Assembly: GCF_017912535.1 (NCBI RefSeq)
Contig: NZ_JAERQK010000012.1
Span: 1-64,000, forward strand
DNA: 64,000 nt
Reading direction: 5' to 3'
DNA from: Motiliproteus sediminis
Lineage (GTDB): Bacteria > Pseudomonadota > Gammaproteobacteria > Pseudomonadales > Balneatricaceae
Below are positions 9,310 through 19,930 of the stretch, piece by piece. The translations under genes and the position numbers were made by a program. Positions within the stretch are counted from its first letter, which is position 1. The number at the start of each line of letters is the position of its first letter. The notes under the pieces are model-generated. The model was not told the origin of the DNA, did no database searches, and saw only the letters and a program-made list of their open reading frames with translations.

Positions 9310-10590
9310 ATGTCACGATCTGAAACCCTGTTCGAACAAGCCAAAAACGTCATTCCAGGCGGTGTGAACTCGCCGGTCCGCGCCTTCAAAGCCGTAGGCG
9401 GAACACCGCTGTTTATCGATCGTGCCGAAGGCGCCTATCTGTACGATGCAGACGGCAAGCGCTACGTAGATTACGTCCTTTCCTGGGGGCCGATGTTACT
9501 GGGCCATGCCCACCCGAGCATCACCAACGCGGTGATGGAGAAGATGCAGAAAGGTCTTAGTTTTGGCGCGCCAACCGAGATCGAAACCGAACTGGCCAAC
9601 CGCATCTGTGAACTGCTGCCACACATTGAGCTGGTGCGCATGGTCAGCTCCGGAACCGAAGCCACCATGAGTGCCATCCGCCTGGCTCGCGGTTATACCG
9701 GCCGCGACAAGATCGTAAAGTTTGAAGGCTGCTACCACGGCCATTCCGATTCACTGTTGGTGAAAGCCGGTTCAGGTGCGCTGACGCTAGGAGTTCCCAG
9801 CTCACCGGGCGTGCCCAAAGGGCTGGCCGAACACACCCTGACCCTGACCTACAACGACATCGAGGGGGTTAAGCAGACCTTCGCCGAAGTTGGCGAACAG
9901 GTGGCTTGCATCATCGTCGAGCCGGTAGCGGGCAACATGAACTGCATTCCGCCCGTACCCGGCTTCCTCGAAACCTTGCGCGAGGTGTGCGACCAGCATG
10001 GCGCACTGCTGATTATCGACGAAGTAATGACCGGCTTCCGGCTTGGCCCACAAGGGGCCCAGGGCTACTACGGTGTCAAAGCGGATATAACCACTCTAGG
10101 CAAGGTAATTGGCGGGGGAATGCCCGTTGGAGCCTTCGGCGGGCGCCGAGAGGTGATGGAGAAGATTGCACCGCTGGGGCCGGTCTATCAGGCTGGCACG
10201 CTGTCCGGTAATCCGGTCGCCATGGCCGCCGGCCTGGCGCAGCTCGCCGCTATTACCCAGCCCGATTTCTACCAGCCCCTGTTTGACCGCACAACCCAGC
10301 TGGTAGAAGGTCTCCAGCAGCGGGCCGATGCCGCCGGCATCCCCTTCACCACCAACCATGTGGGCACCATGTTCGGCGCTTTCTTCACCGAGGAACCCAA
10401 GGTCACCAACTACGCCCAGGTGATGGCGTGCAACGGCGAGCGGTTCAACAAGTTCTTCCATGGCATGCTGGAGCAGGGCGTTTATCTGGCTCCTGCCAGC
10501 TATGAAGCGGCCTTCATGTCAGCAGCGCACACCGACGCCGATATTCAGTTCACACTGGATGCCGCCGAGAAGGTGTTTGCAACGCTGTAG
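9310..10590 (+). CDS. hemL: Glutamate-1-semialdehyde 2,1-aminomutase
   Basis: Converts glutamate-1-semialdehyde to 5-aminolevulinate, the C5 route into haem synthesis. It is a class III PLP enzyme: the PLP lysine is in [18 protein letters not shown] (about residue 265), and [12 protein letters not shown] near the N-terminus is typical of HemL. At 426 residues it is full length. It follows thiE closely in one operon. Haem supply is relevant to the haem-rich cluster at the other end of the window, but no shared control is visible. Confidence 0.97.
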   Translation: MSRSETLFEQAKNVIPGGVNSPVRAFKAVGGTPLFIDRAEGAYLYDADGKRYVDYVLSWGPMLLGHAHPSITNAVMEKMQKGLSFGAPTEIETELANRICELLPHIELVRMVSSGTEATMSAIRLARGYTGRDKIVKFEGCYHGHSDSLLVKAGSGALTLGVPSSPGVPKGLAEHTLTLTYNDIEGVKQTFAEVGEQVACIIVEPVAGNMNCIPPVPGFLETLREVCDQHGALLIIDEVMTGFRLGPQGAQGYYGVKADITTLGKVIGGGMPVGAFGGRREVMEKIAPLGPVYQAGTLSGNPVAMAAGLAQLAAITQPDFYQPLFDRTTQLVEGLQQRADAAGIPFTTNHVGTMFGAFFTEEPKVTNYAQVMACNGERFNKFFHGMLEQGVYLAPASYEAAFMSAAHTDADIQFTLDAAEKVFATL

Positions 10591-10606
10591 GACGTGCACC
10601 CGAAAA

Positions 10607-10634
10607 AACAACCGGCCATCAACGGCCGGTTGTT
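10607..10634. terminator. Convergent terminator after hemL
   Basis: AACAACCGGCC (10607-10617) pairs with GGCCGGTTGTT (10624-10634) around a 6-nt loop. Leftward it continues into six Ts, so it terminates the minus-strand gene best; rightward it can also end the hemL transcript. Confidence 0.85.
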
Positions 10635-11102
10635 CTAGCTCGACTGCTGTATCGGCCGAGGCTTGGCAGTGATCGCATCCATCACCTGCCGACGCTGATC
10701 GCCACGCAGGCTTTCCACCCGCACCCGCAGCTTGTTACCACTGTAGAGCTCGACGTTGACGTCGCTGGCCCGCAGGTACACACCGGAATCAAACGCGCCG
10801 GGCGAAAACAGCAAGCCACGCCGAACGGAATGGATCTGCATCAACTGGTTCAACCGCCACAACTCCGACTCATCGATTGAGCGCCGGCTCTGGCGACAGA
10901 TCAGCACCGCATCCAGGGTGCCGTCAGGGTTAAACACCTGGTATTCGACCCGGTTTTCCTGCTGGCGCAAACACACCAGCCGGCGCTCCCGCACCTCGAA
11001 AAACCGCTCTACCAGACGCAGATATGCAGGCCATGGCAGGCTTTCCAGATCGAAAAGGATGAGGTCGCCCGGCTTCATCCATGGTAGAGGGCGTGGCGTC
11101 AT
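10635..11102 (-). CDS. Protein of unknown function, possible degenerate Mrr-like nuclease fold
   Basis: I do not recognise a named family. The 155-residue protein has no signal peptide or membrane segment. Its central part, from DGTLDAVLICRQSR (about 80) to RRGLLFSPGAFDSGVYLRA (about 117), follows the layout of Mrr-type restriction-endonuclease cores. In those an acidic residue, a QxK strand and a 'TxGxF..A' helix occur in this order. The catalytic QxK would here be CRQS, so the fold may be kept without nuclease activity. This is inference from pattern only. It ends at the terminator shared with hemL. Confidence 0.7.
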   Translation of the reverse strand: MTPRPLPWMKPGDLILFDLESLPWPAYLRLVERFFEVRERRLVCLRQQENRVEYQVFNPDGTLDAVLICRQSRRSIDESELWRLNQLMQIHSVRRGLLFSPGAFDSGVYLRASDVNVELYSGNKLRVRVESLRGDQRRQVMDAITAKPRPIQQSS

Positions 11103-11326
11103 CGATAGTAATCCCTAACATCAGTAACCCCTTAACTTTACCACCCGCTCGCCACCTCCCCCATAAGGCAAATGCCTATTTACCCACGACTGACAGCGGG
11201 TTAGCTCGATCTACCGGGACAGCAGGCAGTGTGGGACAAGCACGGTGTCGCCTTCCCTGCCACCGCAGGATATTGTGCGTTGTGGCTCGAAAGGTTCAAA
11301 CACAGCGGACACCCGGCGCCGGATCA

Positions 11327-12361
11327 TTACCGACGTAGCGGTGACGAAAAACCCATCACCGGATTCGCGACGGCGGCCTGACCGGCGCGTTTGCGATCCT
11401 CGCGCGGAGTCACCCCAAACTGGCTGCGGTAAGCGGTACTGAAGTGAGAGGCGCTGGTGAAGCCGCACGCAAGGGCTACCTGCAGGATCGGCTTATCACT
11501 TTGCTGTAGCATCTGTCGCGCCTTTTCCATCCGCAGCTCCAGATAATAGCGCGACGGCACAGTATCCAGATGCTTCTTAAACAACCGCTCCAGGTGGCGA
11601 CGTGAAACTCCCACATGAAATGCCAGATCGTCGGTGGTCAGCGGCTCTTCGATATTGGCCTCCATCAGCGTTACCGCCTCGATCAGTTTGGGCTGACTGA
11701 CACCGACGCGGGCTTTCAACGGCACCCGCTGCGGGTCTTCACTGGTGCGAATCCGCTCACATACAAACTGCTCGGAAATGGCTGCGGCCAGCGCCAAGCC
11801 GTGCTGCTGACCGATCAGGAACAGCATCATATCCATCGATGCACTGCCACCGCTGCAGGTATAGCGATTACCGTCAATCTCAAACAGGTTATTGGTAACG
11901 CGGGTATCCGGAAACTCCTCGCGCAGGTTATCAAGATCCCACCAGTGGATCGTCGCCCGCCGCCCGCGTAACAATCCGGCACAGGCAAGAAGATAGGAGC
12001 CGGTTCCCACCCCGCCCAAGGCCGACTGCGCAGCCCCCTGTTGACGCAACCATGTCACCACCGGCTCATTGCCGGTCTTGGCCACCGGACTGGCGCCACA
12101 GACAAACAGCGCATCCAGCCGTACCGACCTGTCCAACCCTGCATCAACCTGTGTGACCACACCAGCGCTACTAAGGACCGCTTCCCCCTCGTGGCTCAAC
12201 GTAACGGTTTCGTATAGCTCTCTGCCCGACACCCAGTTGGCCATCCGCAACGGCTCGATAGCGGAAGAAAACGCAATCAGGGAGTAACCGGGCAGCAGTA
12301 AAAAACCGAATCGCAGCGGCGACTGGCGAGCCTGCAGCAGTGTCTCCGTTCGCCCGATCAT
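11327..12361 (-). CDS. GlxA-family transcriptional regulator (DJ-1/PfpI domain plus AraC HTH)
   Basis: The N-terminal half (FGFLLLPGYSLIAFSSAIEP) is a glutamine-amidotransferase-like sensor domain. The C-terminal 100 residues are an AraC helix-turn-helix pair (DDLAFHVGVSRRHLERLFKK, then ACGFTSASHFSTAYRSQFG). This architecture matches GbdR, CdhR and ArgR regulators of amine and amino-acid catabolism in Pseudomonas. ATG 12361 is preferred because GAGG lies five bases upstream, while the upstream GTG at 12403 has no ribosome site. It is divergent from the NAD-glutamate dehydrogenase and close to the arginine succinyltransferase genes. Control of those is likely, since Pseudomonas ArgR regulates gdhB, but this is inference. 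Confidence 0.9.
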   Translation of the reverse strand: MIGRTETLLQARQSPLRFGFLLLPGYSLIAFSSAIEPLRMANWVSGRELYETVTLSHEGEAVLSSAGVVTQVDAGLDRSVRLDALFVCGASPVAKTGNEPVVTWLRQQGAAQSALGGVGTGSYLLACAGLLRGRRATIHWWDLDNLREEFPDTRVTNNLFEIDGNRYTCSGGSASMDMMLFLIGQQHGLALAAAISEQFVCERIRTSEDPQRVPLKARVGVSQPKLIEAVTLMEANIEEPLTTDDLAFHVGVSRRHLERLFKKHLDTVPSRYYLELRMEKARQMLQQSDKPILQVALACGFTSASHFSTAYRSQFGVTPREDRKRAGQAAVANPVMGFSSPLRR

Positions 12362-12666
12362 TAAGGCCTCGCAGTGGTGATAAAGGGCGGCGTCTGGCGA
12401 CACCCGTTGTTGTTATATTTTTAACAGATACGAGAATATATTAAACACCGCGCCGCCGGCGAGGCCCCATCGAATAATTCCCGAGCGCCAGCATAATGGC
12501 TTCCCAGCCGGGTGCTAGACTTCAGGCAGCGCCATGTCAGCTCGCCTAAAATCGAGGTCGCTTGGTATAAAAAGGCCCCCTGTCGCGCCGTAGCGCTTTT
12601 CCCCATAATGCAAAAACGACGCTCGGCAGTTCCTTTAACTCGACACAAGAAGCATAACAAACACTC
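12362..12666. promoter_or_regulatory. Divergent intergenic region between the GlxA regulator and gdhB
   Basis: About 305 bp without a credible gene; the open frames here lack ribosome sites and known similarity. It must hold the promoters of both genes. A TATAAA at about 12566 reads toward gdhB, but no clear -35 or operator can be assigned by eye. Confidence 0.4.
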
Positions 12667-15600
12667 ATGAATAAAAAGGTCGGACACAAGCCCTCAGCCC
12701 TGAGCGAACTTAATAGTCTGCTCAGTGAACGCCTGCCCACCGAACGGATCGAGCTGGCACAGCAACTGGCCAGCCAGTTCTATGCCCGGGCCAGCAATCG
12801 CGAACTGCTCAGTCAGTCAGCCGAAGATCTATATGGCTCGGTACTCTGTCTGCTGGATCTGGCCCAGAACCGGCGTGGCGGCAAGGCCAAGATCAAGGTC
12901 TACAACCCCAATCCGGAGGACCATCGCTGGCACAGTACCCACACCGTGGTGGAAGTGCTGGTCAGCGACCGCCCGTTTCTGGTCTCAAGCATATCCATGG
13001 CGCTGGTTGCAGCAGGCCAGCAGGTGCACCGGGTCACCCACCCGGTACTGAACGTGTTGCGGGACGGCAACGGCAAGCTCAAGCAGGTTCTTGCCAAAGG
13101 CTCCTCAGCCGCCAAAGCCACCAACGAAGCGCTGATGCGGTTTGAAATCGACCATCAGTCCGGTGACGAGGCCCTGCTGGAGACGCGCAAGCGGGTTGAG
13201 CAGGTGCTCGACGAAGTGGACGCGGCTGTCAGCGACTGGAGCCTGATGCAGGATCAGTTACAGACGGTAATCGACTGGTCCGTCAATCAGGCTAAAACCG
13301 CGGACAGTGACGACACCGAGGAAGCAATCGCGTTTCTGCGCTGGCTGCAGGATGACCACTTCGTGTTTCTCGGTTACCGCCACTATCGCCATGAAGATCA
13401 GCCCGATGGCAGTTGCCAGCTGGTGTACCAGCCGAAGAGCGGCATGGGAATTTTCCGTAACATCAGCGCGGACATGGAACGTATCGCCCTCAGCCCCCGG
13501 CTCAGCGAACTGGCACGCAGCCCTGAGCTGCTGATCCTGACCAAATCGACTACCCGCTCGACCATTCAGCGCCCCTCCTACCTGGATTTTGTCGGCGTCC
13601 GTGAAATCAGCGCCGCAGGTGAGGTGATCGGCGAGTGGCGTTTCTTCGGTTTGTACGCCTCCAGCGCCTATACCGTGCCGGTTACCGACATTCCTCTGCT
13701 GCGGCGCAAGATCAAACGCCTGCAGCAGCGTTCGGGACTCCACCCCAACAGCCACAGCGGCAAGACCCTGCGGCACCTGATTCATACGTTCCCCCGTGAC
13801 GAGATGCTGCAAGCCAGTTACGAGCAGCTCGAAGCCACCCTGTTCGGCATGCTCGACTGCGAGGAGCGGCGCCAGCTGCGGATCTTCATGCGCCCCGACA
13901 ATTACGGCCGGTTTATCAACGCCCTGATTCTGGTGCCGCGCGACCACTACGACACCGCACTGCGGCTGAAGATGCAGCAGATTCTGCTTGATGCCTTTGA
14001 TGGCACCAGCAGCGACTTCAACGTGCTGTTAACCGACCATGCCCTGGCGCAGGTACAGTTCACCATCCACTGCGAGGAATCAAGCCAGCACAAGGTAGAA
14101 GTGGAAGCCCTGGAAGCGGAGATGTCCGAAGCGATGGCATCCTGGCAGGACCGCCTGCACGCTGCCCTGATGGAGAAGCTGGGCGAAGCCGATGCCAACC
14201 GTCTATTGCGCCAGTTTGGTCCATCACTGCCCGCCGGCTATCGCGACGACTACAGCCCGCGGCGCGCAGTCACCGACCTGCAGCGGCTGGCCGGACTGGA
14301 AAGCGGCCAGCTGTCCACCTACATCTATCGTCCGCTGGAGAGCTACGATAGCCTGCACTTCAAGGTCCTCGGCGGTGGCGAAAGCCTGGCGCTGTCCGAT
14401 GTATTGCCGATTCTGGAGCAGATGGGCGTTCGTGTTCTCAACGCCCGCCCCTACGAATTGCGCGACAGCGAGGGTAGCCCTTACTGGATGCTCGATTTCC
14501 GTCTCTCCGTCGCCGGCAGCTTCGATCCCGAAGACAGCCACCTCAAGCGCCAGTTTCAGGAGACCTTCACCCGCACCTATCAGGGCGAGCTGGAGAACGA
14601 CGGCTTCAACGCCTTGGTGATCGCTGCCGGGCTCAGTTATCGGCAGGTGGTGATTCTGCGAGCCCTGTGCAAATACCTGTTGCAGCTCGGCCTCCCTTTC
14701 AGTCAGAGCTACATGGAGCAGACCCTGGCGAGTAACCCGCACATCTGCCGCAAGCTGGTGCAGCTGTTCGAGGCACGCTTTGACCCAGACTTCCGCAAGG
14801 ACCGTGATGCCCGCGGTGCCGAGTTGATCAGCGGCCTGGAAGAAGCTCTCGATGCGGTGGAAAACCTCGACCAGGATCGCATCCTGCGCCACTTCCTCAG
14901 CGTCATTCAGGCGATGCTGCGGACCAATTTTTATCAACGTGGCGAGCACGGATTCAAGGGTTACCTCTCCTTCAAACTGGCCACCGATGATATTCCCGCC
15001 GCACCGCAACCGCGGCCCAAGTTCGAGATCTTCGTCTATGCGCCCTGGGTTGAAGGGGTGCACCTGCGCGGCGGCAAGGTAGCCCGCGGCGGTCTGCGCT
15101 GGTCCGACCGGCGCGAGGATTTCCGCACCGAAGTGCTGGGGCTGGTCAAGGCGCAGTTGGTCAAGAACGCGGTCATCGTGCCGGTGGGCGCCAAAGGTGG
15201 TTTTGTACCCAAGCAACTGCCCAGCAGTCGTGACGAGGTGATGAACGAGGTGATTCGCTGCTACACCACCTTTATCCGCGGCCTGCTGGATATTACCGAC
15301 AACCGTGCTGGCGAGCGCATCATCCCGCCGGCCGATGTGGTTCGCCACGACGAGGACGACCCCTATCTGGTAGTCGCCGCGGATAAGGGCACCGCCACCT
15401 TCAGTGATATCGCCAACGCCATCTCGCTTGAATACGGGTTCTGGCTGGGCGACGCCTTTGCCTCCGGTGGTGCCAACGGCTACGACCATAAGAAGATGGG
15501 GATCACCGCCCGCGGCGCCTGGGAATCGGTCAAGCGACTGTTCCATGAACGCGGCATCGACTGTCAGCGCGAGCCCTTCACCGCCGTGGGGATCGGCGAC

Positions 15601-17451
15601 ATGAGCGGCGACGTGTTCGGCAACGGCATGTTGCTGTCGGACCAGACCTGCCTGGTGGCGGCATTCAACCACATGCATATCTTTATCGACCCCTCCCCGG
15701 ACCCGGCCACCAGCTTTGCCGAGCGCAAGCGCCTGTTCGAACTGCCGCGCTCCACCTGGGACGATTACAACCGCAAGCTGATTTCCAAAGGCGGCGGCAT
15801 CTTCCCGCGCAGCGCCAAGTCGATCACTCTCAGCAATGAAGCGCGTGAAGCGCTGGGGATCAGCGCCAGCCGCCTGGCACCGAGCGAACTGATGCAAGCG
15901 ATTCTGAAAGCACCGGTGGATCTGTTCTGGAACGGCGGTATCGGCACGTACGTCAAGGCCAGCAGTGAGTCCCACGACCAGGTCGGCGACCGCGCCAACG
16001 ACGCCATCCGTATCAACGGCAACGAGCTGCGCGCGCACATCGTCGGCGAGGGGGGCAACCTCGGCTGTACCCAGCGAGGACGGATCGAATTTGCCCAGAA
16101 CGGCGGCCTGATCAACACCGACGCCATCGACAACTCCGGCGGCGTCGACTCCTCCGATCACGAGGTCAACATCAAGATCCTGCTGGACCAGGAGGTTCGT
16201 GCTCAGGATCTGACCGCCAAGCAGCGCAACAAATTGCTGGCCAGCATGACCGACGACGTGGCCGCGCTGGTGCTGCGCCACAACTATCAGCAAAGTCAGG
16301 TGCTCAGCCTCTGCAACCGCCAGGCGGGCTACCTGATCAACGACCATCGCCAGCTGATTCAGTTGCTGGAAAAGGAGGGCCGCCTCAAGCGCAAACTGGA
16401 GTTCTTGCCCAGCGACGAGCAACTGGAGGAACTGGTGCGCTCCAACGGCGGTTTGAGCCGTCCGGAAATCGCGGTACTGCTGGCCTACAGCAAACTGCGC
16501 AACTTCGACCTGCTGGTTGAGGAGGGAATCGGCAGTGACGAGGACCTGGCCAACGAACTCAGCGCCTACTTCCCGGCCGAGATCCGCAAGCGCTACCCCG
16601 AGCAACTGCGCCTGCACCCGCTGCGCCAGGAACTGATCGCCACCCATGTCACCAACCTGGTGGTCAACCGCATGGGCTCGACCTTTGTTACCTATCTGCA
16701 AGATGAAACCCGCTGTACCGCACTGGACGCTGTGCGCGCGTTCTTTGCCGCCCGGGACATCTTTGCCATCAGCCCGTTGTGGCAGGCGCTGGAAGCCCAC
16801 GAAGCGGCGCTCGGTGACGAGCTGTTTGGTGGCCTGCTGATCGACATTCAACAACTGCTGGAACGTGCCGCGCTATGGCTGCTACGCACCCAGCCACGCC
16901 CGCTGTCGGTCAGCAGTCTGGTGGAAAACTTTGCCGCGGGCGTGCAAACTGCGCTGGCGGCTATTCCCGCCGATACAGCCGCCGAAGCCAGCAGCGAACG
17001 TCTACGCGACTGCGGCCTGCCCGTGGAGCTGGCGGCTCGCATGGGCGACCTGCCACGCCAGTACTATGCCCTCGACATGGTGCGCCTGGCCGGCTGGGTC
17101 GACCACGACACCCCGTTGGCGGCGGCCGGCTATCTGGCGATGGAAGCCACCCTCGGTCTGGAGCCGTTGCGCGACCAGATTACCGCGCTTCCCGGTAACG
17201 ACCTCTGGTCACGCAAGGCCCGCGCCTCCCTCGCCGACGAACTGGATCGCGCGCTGGTGCGCGCCAGCGAGCGGCTGCTGACCAGTACCGATGCGGGACT
17301 GGCGATCGACCAGCGCCTGACCTTGTGGCAGATGGAACACCTGCAACCGCTGTCCCACTTCCAGGCAATCTGTAACGAAATCGCCACCCAGGATGCACCT
17401 AACCTGGCCATGCTGTCCGTCGCCGTGCGCGAGCTGGGGCAGCTGAACTAG
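12667..17451 (+). CDS. gdhB: NAD-dependent glutamate dehydrogenase, 180-kDa class
   Basis: Oxidatively deaminates glutamate to 2-oxoglutarate, feeding arginine-derived carbon into the TCA cycle. At 1594 residues it belongs to the very large bacterial class, about four times ordinary GDH. Long N-terminal regulatory regions precede the catalytic core at about 790-1270. Core motifs are GGKVARGGLRWSDRREDFR, GAKGGFVPKQLP and GIGDMSGDVFGNGML (nucleotide-binding region). A long helical C-terminal region follows. In Pseudomonas this enzyme is induced by arginine through ArgR and works with the AST pathway; the neighbouring astC and GlxA-type regulator fit that role. A large antisense open frame inside it is a codon-bias shadow. 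Confidence 0.96.
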   Translation: MNKKVGHKPSALSELNSLLSERLPTERIELAQQLASQFYARASNRELLSQSAEDLYGSVLCLLDLAQNRRGGKAKIKVYNPNPEDHRWHSTHTVVEVLVSDRPFLVSSISMALVAAGQQVHRVTHPVLNVLRDGNGKLKQVLAKGSSAAKATNEALMRFEIDHQSGDEALLETRKRVEQVLDEVDAAVSDWSLMQDQLQTVIDWSVNQAKTADSDDTEEAIAFLRWLQDDHFVFLGYRHYRHEDQPDGSCQLVYQPKSGMGIFRNISADMERIALSPRLSELARSPELLILTKSTTRSTIQRPSYLDFVGVREISAAGEVIGEWRFFGLYASSAYTVPVTDIPLLRRKIKRLQQRSGLHPNSHSGKTLRHLIHTFPRDEMLQASYEQLEATLFGMLDCEERRQLRIFMRPDNYGRFINALILVPRDHYDTALRLKMQQILLDAFDGTSSDFNVLLTDHALAQVQFTIHCEESSQHKVEVEALEAEMSEAMASWQDRLHAALMEKLGEADANRLLRQFGPSLPAGYRDDYSPRRAVTDLQRLAGLESGQLSTYIYRPLESYDSLHFKVLGGGESLALSDVLPILEQMGVRVLNARPYELRDSEGSPYWMLDFRLSVAGSFDPEDSHLKRQFQETFTRTYQGELENDGFNALVIAAGLSYRQVVILRALCKYLLQLGLPFSQSYMEQTLASNPHICRKLVQLFEARFDPDFRKDRDARGAELISGLEEALDAVENLDQDRILRHFLSVIQAMLRTNFYQRGEHGFKGYLSFKLATDDIPAAPQPRPKFEIFVYAPWVEGVHLRGGKVARGGLRWSDRREDFRTEVLGLVKAQLVKNAVIVPVGAKGGFVPKQLPSSRDEVMNEVIRCYTTFIRGLLDITDNRAGERIIPPADVVRHDEDDPYLVVAADKGTATFSDIANAISLEYGFWLGDAFASGGANGYDHKKMGITARGAWESVKRLFHERGIDCQREPFTAVGIGDMSGDVFGNGMLLSDQTCLVAAFNHMHIFIDPSPDPATSFAERKRLFELPRSTWDDYNRKLISKGGGIFPRSAKSITLSNEAREALGISASRLAPSELMQAILKAPVDLFWNGGIGTYVKASSESHDQVGDRANDAIRINGNELRAHIVGEGGNLGCTQRGRIEFAQNGGLINTDAIDNSGGVDSSDHEVNIKILLDQEVRAQDLTAKQRNKLLASMTDDVAALVLRHNYQQSQVLSLCNRQAGYLINDHRQLIQLLEKEGRLKRKLEFLPSDEQLEELVRSNGGLSRPEIAVLLAYSKLRNFDLLVEEGIGSDEDLANELSAYFPAEIRKRYPEQLRLHPLRQELIATHVTNLVVNRMGSTFVTYLQDETRCTALDAVRAFFAARDIFAISPLWQALEAHEAALGDELFGGLLIDIQQLLERAALWLLRTQPRPLSVSSLVENFAAGVQTALAAIPADTAAEASSERLRDCGLPVELAARMGDLPRQYYALDMVRLAGWVDHDTPLAAAGYLAMEATLGLEPLRDQITALPGNDLWSRKARASLADELDRALVRASERLLTSTDAGLAIDQRLTLWQMEHLQPLSHFQAICNEIATQDAPNLAMLSVAVRELGQLN

Positions 17452-17484
17452 AGCTCGGCATCCAACCCGATATGACGACAATAG

Positions 17485-18732
<1,248 letters not shown>

Positions 18733-18760
18733 GCTGGCCGTTTTTCATGCTAAAACAAAA

Positions 18761-18782
18761 AACGCCCTCTTTTGAGGGCGTT
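18761..18782. terminator. Terminator between astC and the convergent PEP-CTERM gene
   Basis: AACGCCCTC pairs with GAGGGCGTT around a TTTT loop, with A-rich and T-rich flanks on either side, so it can work in both directions. Confidence 0.8.
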
Positions 18783-18803
18783 TATCGATCTATGCTTTGC
18801 CGA

Positions 18804-19592
18804 TCACAACGGCATGCGGCGACGCGCGCCGAAGGCAGCGATGCCCAGCAGCACCAGCGCTAACGAGGCCGGCTCAGGAACCGCCTGCGCCTGGGGCTGA
18901 GTTTGTGCCCCACCCTCCAGGAAGGTTTGAACATTTGCAAACGCGGCGAGGTTGGCTCCCGGGTTACTGAACCAGTTGACATCCATCACCAGACTCAACC
19001 GCCCGGCACCACCCAGCAGATCAACAGAATCCCAGGCCGCAGCGACGGTCTGCCCATTAAATGTGGCAAACACGTTATCGCCGCTAACACCGGAGATGAC
19101 GCCGCTGGCGCTAAGAACCAAACCGCTGAGCAGATTCGGAGCGGAAGCCAAACCACCGACAACGCCAGCATTGACCAGAGCAGTCCCCGCACCGGAATCG
19201 CCTTGCCGGCCAACGCTAACCCCACCGCCCACAACCAAACTGTTGATCAAGGTTTCAATCGAATCGTTCATCACGTCGCAGCAGGGGCGCTCGCCGGTCA
19301 GATGCACACCGCCTCCCGATTGAATATAGCCGGACAACTGTGTCTGCTGACCACTGCCCAACGCCGAAAACGCACCGACATGCCAGACCGCATCAAAACC
19401 GCTCAGATCGGTCGCCAACGCCGCCGTATTGACGACGGTATGTCCCAATCCGACCAGCGAACTGGCGAGATTCGCACGATCGCCACTGCGATCGCCGAAT
19501 ATGTGCACCACTCCAGCCTGCGCTGAAGCTGAAAAGGCCGATAGGCAGAGAAACACCACCGCCAGCTGACGTAGCACCGCTACAAATCTCAT
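18804..19592 (-). CDS. PEP-CTERM sorted surface/exported protein
   Basis: A secreted protein of about 262 residues. The signal peptide is MRFVAVLRQLAVVFLCLSAF with cleavage near ASAQAG. The C-terminus VPEPASLALVLLGIAAFGA then RRR is a textbook PEP-CTERM tail, recognised and cut by an exosortase. The body begins VVHIFGDRSGDRANLASSL and resembles the ThuA/GATase-like fold, with GYIQSGGGVHLTGE as a conserved turn. ATG 19592 is chosen because GGGAG lies eight bases upstream, whereas the earlier GTG at 19622 has none. It is divergent from a clear paralogue at 19931. Its function is unknown; such proteins are usually tied to exopolysaccharide or biofilm matrix. Confidence 0.88.
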   Translation of the reverse strand: MRFVAVLRQLAVVFLCLSAFSASAQAGVVHIFGDRSGDRANLASSLVGLGHTVVNTAALATDLSGFDAVWHVGAFSALGSGQQTQLSGYIQSGGGVHLTGERPCCDVMNDSIETLINSLVVGGGVSVGRQGDSGAGTALVNAGVVGGLASAPNLLSGLVLSASGVISGVSGDNVFATFNGQTVAAAWDSVDLLGGAGRLSLVMDVNWFSNPGANLAAFANVQTFLEGGAQTQPQAQAVPEPASLALVLLGIAAFGARRRMPL

Positions 19593-19930
19593 ATTGTTAC
19601 TCCCGGAAGAAAAAAACCTCACCCCCTAAAAAAATGCAATAAATCAGCCATAACGAAAAAACACCCGTTTCATCTGCGTTTCACCGCAACACCCTGAATT
19701 CAAGCTCACTAATGTGTAAATTTTTCCGACATTTTTTGATCGTCTGTTTTTTTTACACCGCGTACTCTATTTTCCGACCTTCAAAGATGATCTATCTCAA
19801 CATTTCAGGCACTTGGTTATCACAGGCACGCCCTATGCATCGTTGCAGACGACAGTTGGTTCTACCGCTCAGCGGCCTTCAAGGAAGCAACTTTTCGTAA
19901 CAACGGATCTACACACATGAGGGAAACCCT
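19593..19930. promoter_or_regulatory. AT-rich intergenic region between the two exosortase-target genes
   Basis: About 338 bp that must contain both divergent promoters. It is markedly more AT-rich than its surroundings, with T-tracts around 19728-19755. I find no convincing -35/-10 pair or palindrome. A 62-codon open frame at 19712-19900 has no ribosome site and is judged chance. Confidence 0.4.

Noticed and set aside
12421-12687. 88-codon minus-strand frame upstream of gdhB
   Set aside because: It covers the gdhB start and promoter region, has no ribosome site, and its residue make-up is not protein-like.
14224-16854. 876-codon open frame on the minus strand
   Set aside because: It lies wholly inside the NAD-glutamate dehydrogenase gene in an antisense frame. 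The composition is low-complexity Val/Gln/Gly/His, as expected from third-position GC bias, and there is no family resemblance or ribosome site.
19712-19900. 62-codon frame between the two exosortase-target genes
   Set aside because: AT-rich, no ribosome site, no similarity; more likely part of the promoter region.
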